32,943 nt of DNA from an uncultured Pseudomonadota bacterium (GTDB lineage Bacteria; Pseudomonadota; Gammaproteobacteria; Burkholderiales; Burkholderiaceae). This document shows, one piece after another, positions 24,916-32,943 of the stretch. Within the stretch, counting starts at the first letter, position 1, and every line of letters starts with the position of its first letter. The position numbers and the translations under genes are program-made. The notes beneath the pieces were generated by a model, which was not told where the DNA came from, ran no database searches, and saw only the letters and a list, made by a program, of their open reading frames with translations. The stretch lies in NCBI GenBank assembly GCA_946480245.1, contig CAMLIZ010000042.1:1-32943 (forward strand), written 5' to 3'.

Positions 24916-24963
24916 GGGCGGCAGCTGCTGCCCTTTCAACAAGGTGCCTGGTCGCGGGCACCT
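24916..24963 (+). promoter_or_regulatory. Structured leader of rplY: two tandem hairpins
   Basis: An 18-nt near-perfect palindrome (24916-24933, one G·T pair) is followed by a second hairpin with perfect 7-bp arms AGGTGCC (24942-24948) and GGCACCT (24957-24963) and an 8-nt loop. The second ends about 7 nt before the rplY ribosome site (GGAG, 24971-24974). Position suggests control of L25 synthesis, but no known leader class was matched. Confidence 0.4.
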
Positions 24964-24981
24964 CACCTTTGGAGTGAAACC

Positions 24982-25617
24982 ATGAAGTTCGTAGCCTACG
25001 AACGCACGTTGCAGGGGACCGGAGCGAGCCGCCGCCTGCGCCATGCCGGCAAGGTGCCCGGCATCGTGTACGGGGCCGGTGAGGCCAAGATGATCGAGCT
25101 CGATCACAACGCGCTGTTCCATGCGCTGAAGAAGGAAGCCTTCCACTCGTCGCTGCTCGACATGGAGCTGGGCGGCAAGGAAGAGAAGGTACTGCTGCGC
25201 GATTTCCAGATGCACGCCTGGAAGCCCATCGTGATGCACATCGACTTCCAGCGCGTCGACGAGACCACGCGCATCAGCAAGAAGGTGCCGCTGCACTTCA
25301 CCAACGAGGAAAGCTCGCCGGCTGTCAAGACCGACAAGTGCCTGGTGAACCACGTGATGACCGAGGTGGAGATCAGCTGCCTGGCATCGCAGCTGCCCGA
25401 ATTCCTCACGGTGGACCTGGGCGAGTTGGTCAAGGGCCAGTCGCTGCATGTCAACGATCTCAAGCTGCCCAAGGGCATCAAGGTGATGACGCACGGCAAG
25501 CCGAACCCGGTGGTCGCCGTGGCCACCGCGCCCGTGGTGGAGGAAGAGGCGCCGGCCGCTGCAGCCCCGGCTGCACCCGCACCCGCTCCCGCCAAGGGCG
25601 GCAAGGCCAAGAAGTAA
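24982..25617 (+). CDS. rplY: 50S ribosomal protein L25 (long form, Ctc/TL5 type)
   Basis: 211 residues. The N-terminal L25 domain (1-~95), which binds 5S rRNA, starts [22 protein letters not shown]-terminal TL5/CTC β-domain (~96-185) follows, then an Ala/Pro-rich tail ending in AKGGKAKK. The two-domain form is linked to general stress protein Ctc in Gram-positives. The ATG is preceded by GGAG. The order prs-rplY-pth is widely conserved. A strong terminator follows directly. Confidence 0.96.
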   Translation: MKFVAYERTLQGTGASRRLRHAGKVPGIVYGAGEAKMIELDHNALFHALKKEAFHSSLLDMELGGKEEKVLLRDFQMHAWKPIVMHIDFQRVDETTRISKKVPLHFTNEESSPAVKTDKCLVNHVMTEVEISCLASQLPEFLTVDLGELVKGQSLHVNDLKLPKGIKVMTHGKPNPVVAVATAPVVEEEAPAAAAPAAPAPAPAKGGKAKK

Positions 25618-25634
25618 GCCGCGTCCACCCCTCG

Positions 25635-25664
25635 AAAGCGCGCCGCCCGGCGCGCTTTTTGTTT
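25635..25664 (+). terminator. Intrinsic terminator of rplY
   Basis: A perfect 10-bp stem AAAGCGCGCC/GGCGCGCTTT (25635-25644 and 25649-25658) around a GCCC loop, followed by TTGTTTG. It begins 18 bp after the rplY stop. Confidence 0.9.
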
Positions 25665-25676
25665 GTGGGCTGCCGT

Positions 25677-25682
25677 GATAAT
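25677..25682 (+). promoter_or_regulatory. -10 box of pth
   Basis: GATAAT lies 8 nt before the pth ATG, just after the rplY terminator. There is no ribosome site between the box and the ATG, so a leaderless or nearly leaderless transcript is likely. A weak TTTTTG about 15 bp upstream could serve as -35. Confidence 0.45.
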
Positions 25683-25690
25683 CGCCGCCC

Positions 25691-26301
25691 ATGATCCGAA
25701 TGCTGGTGGGCTTGGGCAATCCCGGGCCGGAATACGAGGCCACGAGGCACAACGCGGGCTTCTGGTGGGTGGACGAGGCCGCACGCCGGCTCGGCGTGGC
25801 GTTGCTGCCCGATCGCAGCTACCACGGACTCGTGGCGCGCGCCAACCGTCCCAGTGGCACGGTGTGGCTGCTCGAACCGCAGACCTACATGAACTTGTCC
25901 GGCAAGTCGGTGGCCGCCCTGGCGCGCTTCTTCAAGATCGCCCCGGAAGAGATCCTCGTCGTGCATGACGAGCTCGACCTGCTGCCCGGGCAGATGAAGC
26001 TGAAGCAGGGTGGCAGCGCGGCCGGGCACAACGGCTTGAAAGACATCCACGCACAGCTCGGCTCGCCGGACTACTGGCGGCTGCGACTGGGCATCGGGCA
26101 TCCGGGCGTGAAGGCCGAGGTCGCCAACTACGTGCTGCGCATGGCGCCGCAGTCCGAGCATGAACTGATCGCCAAGGCGATCGAGAAATCGATGGAATCG
26201 CTGGATCTGCTGCTGGCCGGGGACATGGAGCGCGCGATGATGAAGATCCACGCCAAGCCGCCGCGGCCCAAGCCGGTGCCGGCCCGGGAGGGCCCCGAGC
26301 A

Positions 26302-26305
<4 letters not shown>
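25691..26305 (+). CDS. pth: Peptidyl-tRNA hydrolase
   Basis: 204 residues. It recycles tRNA from peptidyl-tRNA released by stalled ribosomes. Motifs: [19 protein letters not shown] with catalytic His20, the [16 protein letters not shown] segment, and [11 protein letters not shown] with the supporting Asp. The [11 protein letters not shown] loop is also present. ATGs at 25691 and 25700 are both possible; the first is given. The last four bases overlap the next gene (ATGA). Confidence 0.96.
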
Positions 26306-27516
<1,211 letters not shown>

Positions 27517-27520
<4 letters not shown>

Positions 27521-28107
27521 GGCGCACTCTCCTCGGCAGGCGTGGCGGGATTATCGGCGTGCAGCAGGTGGAAGTGCACCGCACCGGCCCGCGCGTGCTT
27601 GTGCACCGCATAGCCGAGCGGCGCGAGCATGTTCTCGTTCCATTCGGCGGGCGCCTCCAGATAGACCATCCCGCCGGGCGTGAGCAGCCGTCGGGCGGCC
27701 TGGAGCGCAGGCGCGAACAGGTCGGCGTCGAAAGGCGGATCGAGAAACACGAGATCGAAGCTCGCGGCCGGCGCACGGCGCATCCATGCCAGCGCATCGG
27801 CCGCTTCCGCGCGCACCGTGTCGGCGTGCAGCCGCTGTCGGACCCCCTGCAGCTGGCGCACCAGCGCGGCGTCGCGCTCCAGCAGCAGCACCTCGGCGGC
27901 ACCGCGCGAAGCCGCCTCGAAGCCGAGCGCGCCGCTGCCCGCGAACGCGTCCAGGCAACGCCAGCCGGCAAGGTCCTGCCCCAGCCAGTTGAACAAGGTC
28001 TCTCGCACACGGTCGGGAGTGGGCCGCAGCCCGGGCCGATCGAGCACCGGCAATTTGCTGCGCTTGAAGCGCCCGCCGACGATGCGGACTTCGTGCGGGG
28101 CGGCCAA
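27517..28107 (-). CDS. rsmD: 16S rRNA (guanine-966-N2)-methyltransferase RsmD
   Basis: 196 residues. A SAM-dependent methyltransferase for G966 of 16S rRNA. N-terminal [15 protein letters not shown] and [16 protein letters not shown], then the SAM motif [18 protein letters not shown] and the catalytic FLDPPF. No ATG or GTG is available; a TTG at 28105-28107, two bases after the hisF TAG, is the only fitting start, and the ribosome site in front of it is weak. Expression probably depends on translation coupling from hisF. Its 3' end overlaps coaD. Confidence 0.92.
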
Positions 28108-28109
28108 CG

Positions 28110-28874
28110 CTACAGGCGCACCGCGATGCCGCGCGCCGCCATCAGCGCCTTGGCTTCGCCCACGGTGTGCTGACCGTAGTGGAAGATGCTGGCGGCCAGC
28201 ACCGCGTCAGCACCACCAATCTGGATGCCATCGACCAGGTGCTCCAGCGTACCGACGCCGCCGGAGGCGATCACCGGCACCGGCACCGCGTCGGACACCG
28301 CACGCGTGAGCGCAAGGTCGAAGCCGGCGCGCGTGCCGTCGCGATCCATGCTGGTCAGCAGGATCTCGCCCGCGCCCTGCTCGGCCATGTGGCGCGCCCA
28401 CTGCACCGCGTCCAGACCGGTGTTCTTGCGGCCGCCGTGCGTGTACACCTGCCAGCCCACGCCTTGCTCGTCGCGCTTGGCGTCGATGGCCACCACGATG
28501 CACTGCGCACCGTACTTGTCCGACGCATCGCGGATCAGCTGCGGGTTGGCCACCGCTGCCGAGTTGAAGCTCACCTTGTCGGCGCCCGCGTTGAGCAGGC
28601 GGCGCACGTCCTCCACACTCCGCACGCCACCACCCACCGTGAGCGGAATGAACACCTCTGACGCCACCGCCTCGATGATCGGCAGGATCAGGTCACGCTC
28701 GTCGCTGGTGGCGGTGATGTCGAGGAAGGTGAGTTCGTCGGCGCCCTGCTCGTTGTAGCGCGCAGCGATCTCCACCGGATCGCCCGCGTCGCGCAGCTCG
28801 ACGAAGTTGACGCCCTTGACGACACGCCCGCCGGTGACGTCCAGGCAGGGGATGATGCGTTTGGCCAGCGTCAC
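28110..28874 (-). CDS. hisF: Imidazole glycerol phosphate synthase, cyclase subunit HisF
   Basis: 254 residues, a (βα)8 barrel. With HisH it converts PRFAR plus ammonia to imidazole glycerol phosphate and AICAR. Catalytic Asp12 is in RIIPCLDV, and the second Asp is in [23 protein letters not shown] and [13 protein letters not shown] match the phosphate-binding loops. The start is GTG at 28872-28874, overlapping the hisA stop (GTGA); a longer frame upstream lies inside hisA and is not real. It is followed by rsmD instead of the usual hisI/hisE. Confidence 0.96.
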   Translation of the reverse strand: MTLAKRIIPCLDVTGGRVVKGVNFVELRDAGDPVEIAARYNEQGADELTFLDITATSDERDLILPIIEAVASEVFIPLTVGGGVRSVEDVRRLLNAGADKVSFNSAAVANPQLIRDASDKYGAQCIVVAIDAKRDEQGVGWQVYTHGGRKNTGLDAVQWARHMAEQGAGEILLTSMDRDGTRAGFDLALTRAVSDAVPVPVIASGGVGTLEHLVDGIQIGGADAVLAASIFHYGQHTVGEAKALMAARGIAVRL

Positions 28875-29623
28875 TGGGTGGTCTCGTCGGCCAGTTCGTC
28901 GGCACGCTTCTGGGCCGCGACGAAGTCGAGGGCGCCGCTGTAGATCGAGCGGCCGCAGATCACGCCCTCGATGCCTTCGGTTTCCACGGCGCACAGCCGC
29001 TCGATGTCGCCGATGCTGGACAGGCCGCCGGAGGCGAACACCGGGATCGTGAGCGCCTGCGCCAGCTTCACCGTGGCGTCGATGTTGATGCCGGTGAGCA
29101 TGCCGTCGCGGCCGATGTCGGTGTAGATCACGCCTTCGACGCCGTAGTCCTCGAACTTCTTGGCCAGATCCACCACCTCGTGGCCGGTGAGCTTGCTCCA
29201 GCCGTCGGTGGCTACCTTGCCGTCCTTGGCGTCCAGGCCCACGATGATGTGTCCGCCGAACGCGCTGCAGGCGTCCTTGAGGAAACCGGGGCTCTTGACC
29301 GCGGCGGTGCCGATGATGATGTAGCTCAGGCCATCGTCGAGGTAGCGCTCGATGGTGTCCAGGTCGCGGATGCCGCCGCCCAGTTGCACCGGGATCTCGT
29401 CGCCGACCTCCTTCAGGATGGCCTTGACGGCCGCCTCGTTCACCGGTTTGCCGGCGAAGGCGCCGTTCAGGTCCACCAGGTGCAGCCGACGGGCGCCGGC
29501 GTCGAGCCAGCGCCGCGCCATCGCGGCCGGGTCCTCGCCGAAGGTGGTGGAGGCGTTCATGTCGCCTTGTTGCAGGCGCACGCAGTGGCCGTCTTTCAGG
29601 TCGATCGCCGGAATCAGCAACAT
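28871..29623 (-). CDS. hisA: Phosphoribosylformimino-5-aminoimidazole carboxamide ribotide isomerase HisA
   Basis: 250 residues, a (βα)8 barrel that opens the ribose ring of ProFAR to give PRFAR. Asp8 in [11 protein letters not shown] and the second catalytic Asp in [10 protein letters not shown] are present; VQLGGGIRD and [10 protein letters not shown] bind phosphate. The ATG at 29621-29623 lies 57 bp after the hisH stop, the largest gap in this his operon; a possible internal promoter lies in hisH ahead of it. The stop overlaps the hisF start. Confidence 0.96.
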   Translation of the reverse strand: MLLIPAIDLKDGHCVRLQQGDMNASTTFGEDPAAMARRWLDAGARRLHLVDLNGAFAGKPVNEAAVKAILKEVGDEIPVQLGGGIRDLDTIERYLDDGLSYIIIGTAAVKSPGFLKDACSAFGGHIIVGLDAKDGKVATDGWSKLTGHEVVDLAKKFEDYGVEGVIYTDIGRDGMLTGINIDATVKLAQALTIPVFASGGLSSIGDIERLCAVETEGIEGVICGRSIYSGALDFVAAQKRADELADETTQ

Positions 29624-29680
29624 GGCTGTGGAAGCAGTGGTGGGCTGGAGGAAGGAATCCGAGAAGGCGGACGTACGACG

Positions 29681-30340
29681 TCAGGGCTTCCAGTGCAGGA
29701 AGTTGCGGTACAGGGCCAGGCCGTGGGCTGCGCTTTTCTCGGGGTGGAACTGAGTGGCAAAAATATTATCCCGGGCCACCGCGCTGGTAAAGCGCACACC
29801 GTACTCGCTTTCGCCGGCGCTGTGGCGCGGCTCGGACGGTACCGCGTAGTAACTGTGCACGAAGTAGAAGTAGGCGCCATCGGGCACGCCCTGCCAGATC
29901 CGGTGCACGGCGCCGTCATGCGGCACCTGCCACACCGGGTTCCAGCCGATTTGCGGAATCTTGTAGCGGCTGCCGTCAGCCTGGAGCTGGCCCTCCAGCC
30001 GGAAGCGACGCACCGTGCCCGGGATCAGCCCGAGGCCCGGGGTGTCCTGCTCCTCGCTGTGGTCCAGCAGCATCTGCATGCCCACGCACACGCCCATCAC
30101 CGGTTTGGCGGCTGCCGCCTCCAGCACCGCCTCCTTCAGGCCGCTGGCCGCCAGCTCGCGCATGCAGTCGCGCATCGCGCCCTGGCCGGGCAGCACGATG
30201 CGCTCGGCCGCGCGCACTTCTTCGGGGCGCGAGGTCCAGATCACCTCCACGCCTTCGCCCTGCGCCGCGTGCCTGACGGCCTGCGACACCGAGCGCAGGT
30301 TGCCCATGCCGTAGTCGACAACCGCGACCGTGCGTGCCAT
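29681..30340 (-). CDS. hisH: Imidazole glycerol phosphate synthase, glutamine amidotransferase subunit HisH
   Basis: 219 residues. A class I glutaminase that feeds ammonia to HisF. The triad is visible: Cys85 in GVCVGMQ, His199 and Glu201 in QFHPEK. The oxyanion segment PGQGAM is also present. Start ATG 30338-30340 ([14 protein letters not shown]), 2 bp after the hisB stop. The codons for Asp191-Asn-Ile-Phe are GAT AAT ATT TTT, strikingly AT-rich for this genome and coinciding with a -10-like box. Confidence 0.96.
   Translation of the reverse strand: MARTVAVVDYGMGNLRSVSQAVRHAAQGEGVEVIWTSRPEEVRAAERIVLPGQGAMRDCMRELAASGLKEAVLEAAAAKPVMGVCVGMQMLLDHSEEQDTPGLGLIPGTVRRFRLEGQLQADGSRYKIPQIGWNPVWQVPHDGAVHRIWQGVPDGAYFYFVHSYYAVPSEPRHSAGESEYGVRFTSAVARDNIFATQFHPEKSAAHGLALYRNFLHWKP
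29764..29792 (-). promoter_or_regulatory. Possible promoter inside hisH, directed at hisA-hisF-rsmD-coaD
   Basis: On the minus strand, TTTACC (29792-29787), a 17-bp spacer and TAATAT (29769-29764); each box matches four of six consensus bases. A start near 29757 would give a leader of about 134 nt before hisA. The AT-rich codons underneath support selection for something other than protein sequence. Confidence 0.4.
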
Positions 30341-30342
30341 GG

Positions 30343-30939
30343 CTACAGGCTTCCCTTGGTGGAAGGAATGACGCCAACGGCGCGGGGATCGAACTCCAGC
30401 GCCATCCGGACCGCGCGCGCAAAGGCCTTGAAGATCGTCTCGCACTGGTGGTGCGCGTTCTCGCCCTTCAGGTTGTCGATGTGCAGCGTGACGCCCGCAT
30501 GGTTCACGAAGCCCTGGAAGAATTCGAACGCCAACTGGGTGTCGAAGCCTCCGATCGCGCCAGCCTTGAATTGCACGTCCATGTGCAGCCCCGGGCGGCC
30601 CGAAAAGTCGACCACCACGCGCGACAGCGCTTCGTCCAGGGGCACGTAGGCGTGGCCGTAGCGACGAACGCCCGCCTTGTCGCCCACGGCCCGCGCCACG
30701 GCCTGACCGAGAGTGATGCCCACGTCCTCCACCGTGTGGTGACCGTCGATGTGCAGGTCACCCTGCGCCTCGATCTCCAGGTCGATCAGCCCATGGCGTG
30801 CGATCTGGTCCAGCATGTGGTCGAAGAAGCCGATGCCGGTGGCGAGCTTGGCTTCGCCGGTGCCATCGAGGTTGACCCGCACGCGGATCTGCGTTTCCTT
30901 GGTATTGCGCTGGACGTCGGCGATGCGGGGGGTGGGCAT
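30343..30939 (-). CDS. hisB: Imidazoleglycerol-phosphate dehydratase HisB (monofunctional)
   Basis: 198 residues, the dehydratase only, without the histidinol-phosphatase half found in enterobacteria. The manganese-binding repeats are clear: [14 protein letters not shown] and [13 protein letters not shown] in the first half, [14 protein letters not shown] and [14 protein letters not shown] in the second. The start ATG 30937-30939 shares a base with the hisC stop (TGATG). Confidence 0.96.
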   Translation of the reverse strand: MPTPRIADVQRNTKETQIRVRVNLDGTGEAKLATGIGFFDHMLDQIARHGLIDLEIEAQGDLHIDGHHTVEDVGITLGQAVARAVGDKAGVRRYGHAYVPLDEALSRVVVDFSGRPGLHMDVQFKAGAIGGFDTQLAFEFFQGFVNHAGVTLHIDNLKGENAHHQCETIFKAFARAVRMALEFDPRAVGVIPSTKGSL

Positions 30940-32018
30940 CAGAGGCTCGCTTTCAGGGCGTCGATCATCAGGGTGTTCTCTTCGGGCGTTCCCACCGTCA
31001 GGCGCAAGCAACTGGCCAGCAGCGGGTGCAGCGAGGACACATTCTTGACCAGGACGCCGCGCTGCTTCATCCCCTCGAACGTGCGCGCCGCGTCCGGCAC
31101 GCGCACCAGGATCATGTTGGCTTCGCTGGGGTAGGCGCGCACTTGCAGCGTGTCGCGCAGCGCGGCTTGCACCCGCTCACGCTGTTCTCGGATCAGTGCC
31201 GCCTGGCGCAGGTATTCGTCGACATGCTCGAGCGCGAACAGCGCGGCCTCGGCGTTCAGCACGCTCACGTTGTAGGGCGGGCGAAGCTTGTCCACCTCGT
31301 GCACCAGCGCGGCGCGGCCGATCAGGTAGCCGATGCGCACGCCGGCCAGGCCGAACTTGCTCATCGTGCGCATCACCAGCACATGCGGATAGCGCTGAAG
31401 GCGCGACATCGAGTCGCGACAGGCGAACGGCTGGTAGGCCTCGTCCATCACCACCAGGCCCGGGGCGGCCTCGATGATGCGGTCGATCACCGCGTCGTTC
31501 CACAGGTTGGCTGTCGGGTTGTTCGGATAGGCCAGGTAGATCAGCGACGGCCGGTGCTGCTCGATCGCCGCCAGCATCGCCGCCTCGTCGAGCTCGAAGT
31601 CCGCTGTCAGCGGCACGCCGACGAAACGGATGCCTTGCAGCTGCGCCGCCATGGCATACATCACGAAGCCGGGTATGGGGGCCATGAACACGGCACCGGG
31701 CACGTCGCAGGCCATGCTGAGCATCGTGATCAGCTCGTCCGAGCCGTTGCCCAGGGTCAAGGCGCAGCCCTGAGGTACGCCGGCGTAGCGCGTCAGTGCG
31801 TCGCGCAGGTCGTTCACGCGGCCTGCCGGATAGCGGTTCATCGCCACTTGCGCCAGCCGCTCGCCCAGTGCGTGGCGCAGCGGCTGCGGCAGCGAGAAGG
31901 GGTTTTCCATCGCGTCCAGCTTCACCAGGCCGGCACTGGGCTGGATGGCGTAGGCGTGCATCGACTGCACGTCCTGGCGCAGCACGGTGTTCATGCGATC
32001 TTGAAGGCTGCTCATCAT
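30939..32018 (-). CDS. hisC: Histidinol-phosphate aminotransferase HisC
   Basis: 359 residues, a fold-type I PLP enzyme that transaminates imidazole acetol phosphate with glutamate. Visible motifs: LGNGSDELI near the cofactor phosphate site, [22 protein letters not shown] with the cofactor Asp, and the Schiff-base Lys in [14 protein letters not shown]. Two adjacent ATGs (32018 and 32015) are possible; the first overlaps the hisD stop as ATGA and is given. Confidence 0.95.
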   Translation of the reverse strand: MMSSLQDRMNTVLRQDVQSMHAYAIQPSAGLVKLDAMENPFSLPQPLRHALGERLAQVAMNRYPAGRVNDLRDALTRYAGVPQGCALTLGNGSDELITMLSMACDVPGAVFMAPIPGFVMYAMAAQLQGIRFVGVPLTADFELDEAAMLAAIEQHRPSLIYLAYPNNPTANLWNDAVIDRIIEAAPGLVVMDEAYQPFACRDSMSRLQRYPHVLVMRTMSKFGLAGVRIGYLIGRAALVHEVDKLRPPYNVSVLNAEAALFALEHVDEYLRQAALIREQRERVQAALRDTLQVRAYPSEANMILVRVPDAARTFEGMKQRGVLVKNVSSLHPLLASCLRLTVGTPEENTLMIDALKASL

Positions 32019-32943
32019 GGCTTGCCGGTAAAGCGGTTGACGCGGAGTTCCGCGGCGCGGGCATGCGCTTGCAGCCCTTCGCCATACGCCAGCTCGGCGG
32101 CGATCGGGCCCAGCACTTGCGCGCCGGCCTGGCTCACCTCGATCAGGCTGGAGCGCTTCTGGAAGTCATACACGCCCAGCGGCGACGAGAAACGCGCGGT
32201 GCCCGAGGTGGGCAGCACATGGTTCGGCCCGGCACAGTAGTCGCCCAGCGACTCGCTGGTGTAGGCGCCGAGGAAGATGGCCCCGGCGTGCCGCAGCAAC
32301 GGCTCCCAGCGCTGCGGGTCGGCGGCGCTGATCTCAAGGTGCTCGGGCGCGATGCGATTGCTGATCTCGCATGCTTCTTCCATGCTGCGCGTCTCGATCA
32401 GCGCGCCGCGGCCCTCGAGCGAGGCGCGGATCACGTCACGGCGCGGCATGCCGGGCAGCAGGCGCTCGATCGCCTCGCGCACTTGCGCGATGTAGCCCGG
32501 GTCCGGGCACAGCAGGATGCTCTGCGCCAGCTCGTCGTGCTCGGCCTGGCTGAACAGGTCCATCGCCACCCAGTCAGGGGGCGTGCTGCCATCGGCCAGC
32601 ACCAGGATTTCGCTCGGGCCGGCGATCATGTCGATGCCCACCTGCCCGAACACGCGCCGCTTGGCCGCTGCCACGTAGGCGTTGCCCGGCCCGGTGATCT
32701 TGTCCACGCGCGGCACCGTGGCCGTGCCGTAGGCGAGCGCCGCCACCGCCTGCGCACCGCCGATCGTGAACGCGCGATGCACGCCAGCCACGTAGGCGGC
32801 GGCCAGCACGAGCGCGTTCCTCTCGCCGCGCGGCGTGGGCACCACCATCACGATCTCGCCGACGCCGGCCACCTGTGCCGGCACCGCGTTCATCAGCACG
32901 CTGGACGGATACGCCGCCTTGCCGCCGGGCACGTAGATGCCCA
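32015..32943 (-). CDS. hisD: Histidinol dehydrogenase HisD (N-terminus beyond window)
   Basis: About 309 C-terminal residues of a ~430-440-residue enzyme; the frame is open through the window end, reading [18 protein letters not shown]. It oxidises histidinol to histidine in two NAD-dependent steps. Zinc and catalytic residues are intact in [19 protein letters not shown] and [19 protein letters not shown]. An internal GTG at 32930-32932 is not the true start. The stop overlaps hisC. Confidence 0.96.
   Translation of the reverse strand, partial: GIYVPGGKAAYPSSVLMNAVPAQVAGVGEIVMVVPTPRGERNALVLAAAYVAGVHRAFTIGGAQAVAALAYGTATVPRVDKITGPGNAYVAAAKRRVFGQVGIDMIAGPSEILVLADGSTPPDWVAMDLFSQAEHDELAQSILLCPDPGYIAQVREAIERLLPGMPRRDVIRASLEGRGALIETRSMEEACEISNRIAPEHLEISAADPQRWEPLLRHAGAIFLGAYTSESLGDYCAGPNHVLPTSGTARFSSPLGVYDFQKRSSLIEVSQAGAQVLGPIAAELAYGEGLQAHARAAELRVNRFTGKP

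Overview
The window is about 33 kb of GC-rich chromosome from a betaproteobacterium. Gene content and order point to Burkholderiales, probably near the Rubrivivax/Leptothrix/Methylibium group; this is judged from gene neighbourhoods and protein style, not from a marker search. The blocks hrcA|nadK-recN, mutM|TPR-lolB-ispE-tRNA-Gln-prs-rplY-pth and the his operon are typical of that order. Genes are tightly packed, with many 1-8 bp overlaps. No gene-free stretch exceeds about 145 bp. I see no insertion sequence, prophage, CRISPR array or replication origin.

Region by region. (1) 1-1080: a TetR-type regulator followed by the start of an acyl-CoA dehydrogenase, behind a near-perfect palindromic operator. 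(2) 1225-3626: a membrane-anchored FHA protein overlapping a secreted or periplasmic trypsin-like serine protease. (3) 3761-4916: an HNH endonuclease and a glycine-zipper lipoprotein. (4) 4921-8746: a cyanophycin locus with a complete cyanophycin synthetase, translationally coupled to a cyanophycinase-family protein whose catalytic residues are replaced, then a small conserved-looking gene. (5) 8813-10976: a host-attachment family protein, a two-CBS-domain protein and a secreted PHB-depolymerase/feruloyl-esterase-type hydrolase. (6) 11114-16460: a CAU tRNA, hrcA, and divergently nadK-recN-rapZ-Lon-N domain. (7) 16453-20474, minus strand: mutM, a dynamin-like GTPase and mutY. (8) 20511-26730, plus strand: a TPR protein, lolB, ispE, tRNA-Gln, prs, rplY, pth and a DUF4124 protein. 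(9) 26719-32943, minus strand: hisD-hisC-hisB-hisH-hisA-hisF running directly into rsmD-coaD-ferredoxin.

Most of the window is housekeeping: histidine synthesis with its PRPP supplier, 8-oxoguanine repair, lipoprotein sorting, isoprenoid synthesis and ribosome rescue. The most unusual item is the cyanophycin pair: the synthetase looks fully active, but its partner lacks the nucleophile serine, the histidine and the glutamine expected of a working cyanophycinase. Other points of interest are overlapping divergent -10 boxes with probable leaderless starts, TTG starts at coupled gene junctions, promoters hidden inside ispE and hisH, and a his operon that continues into rsmD-coaD where hisI/hisE are usually found.
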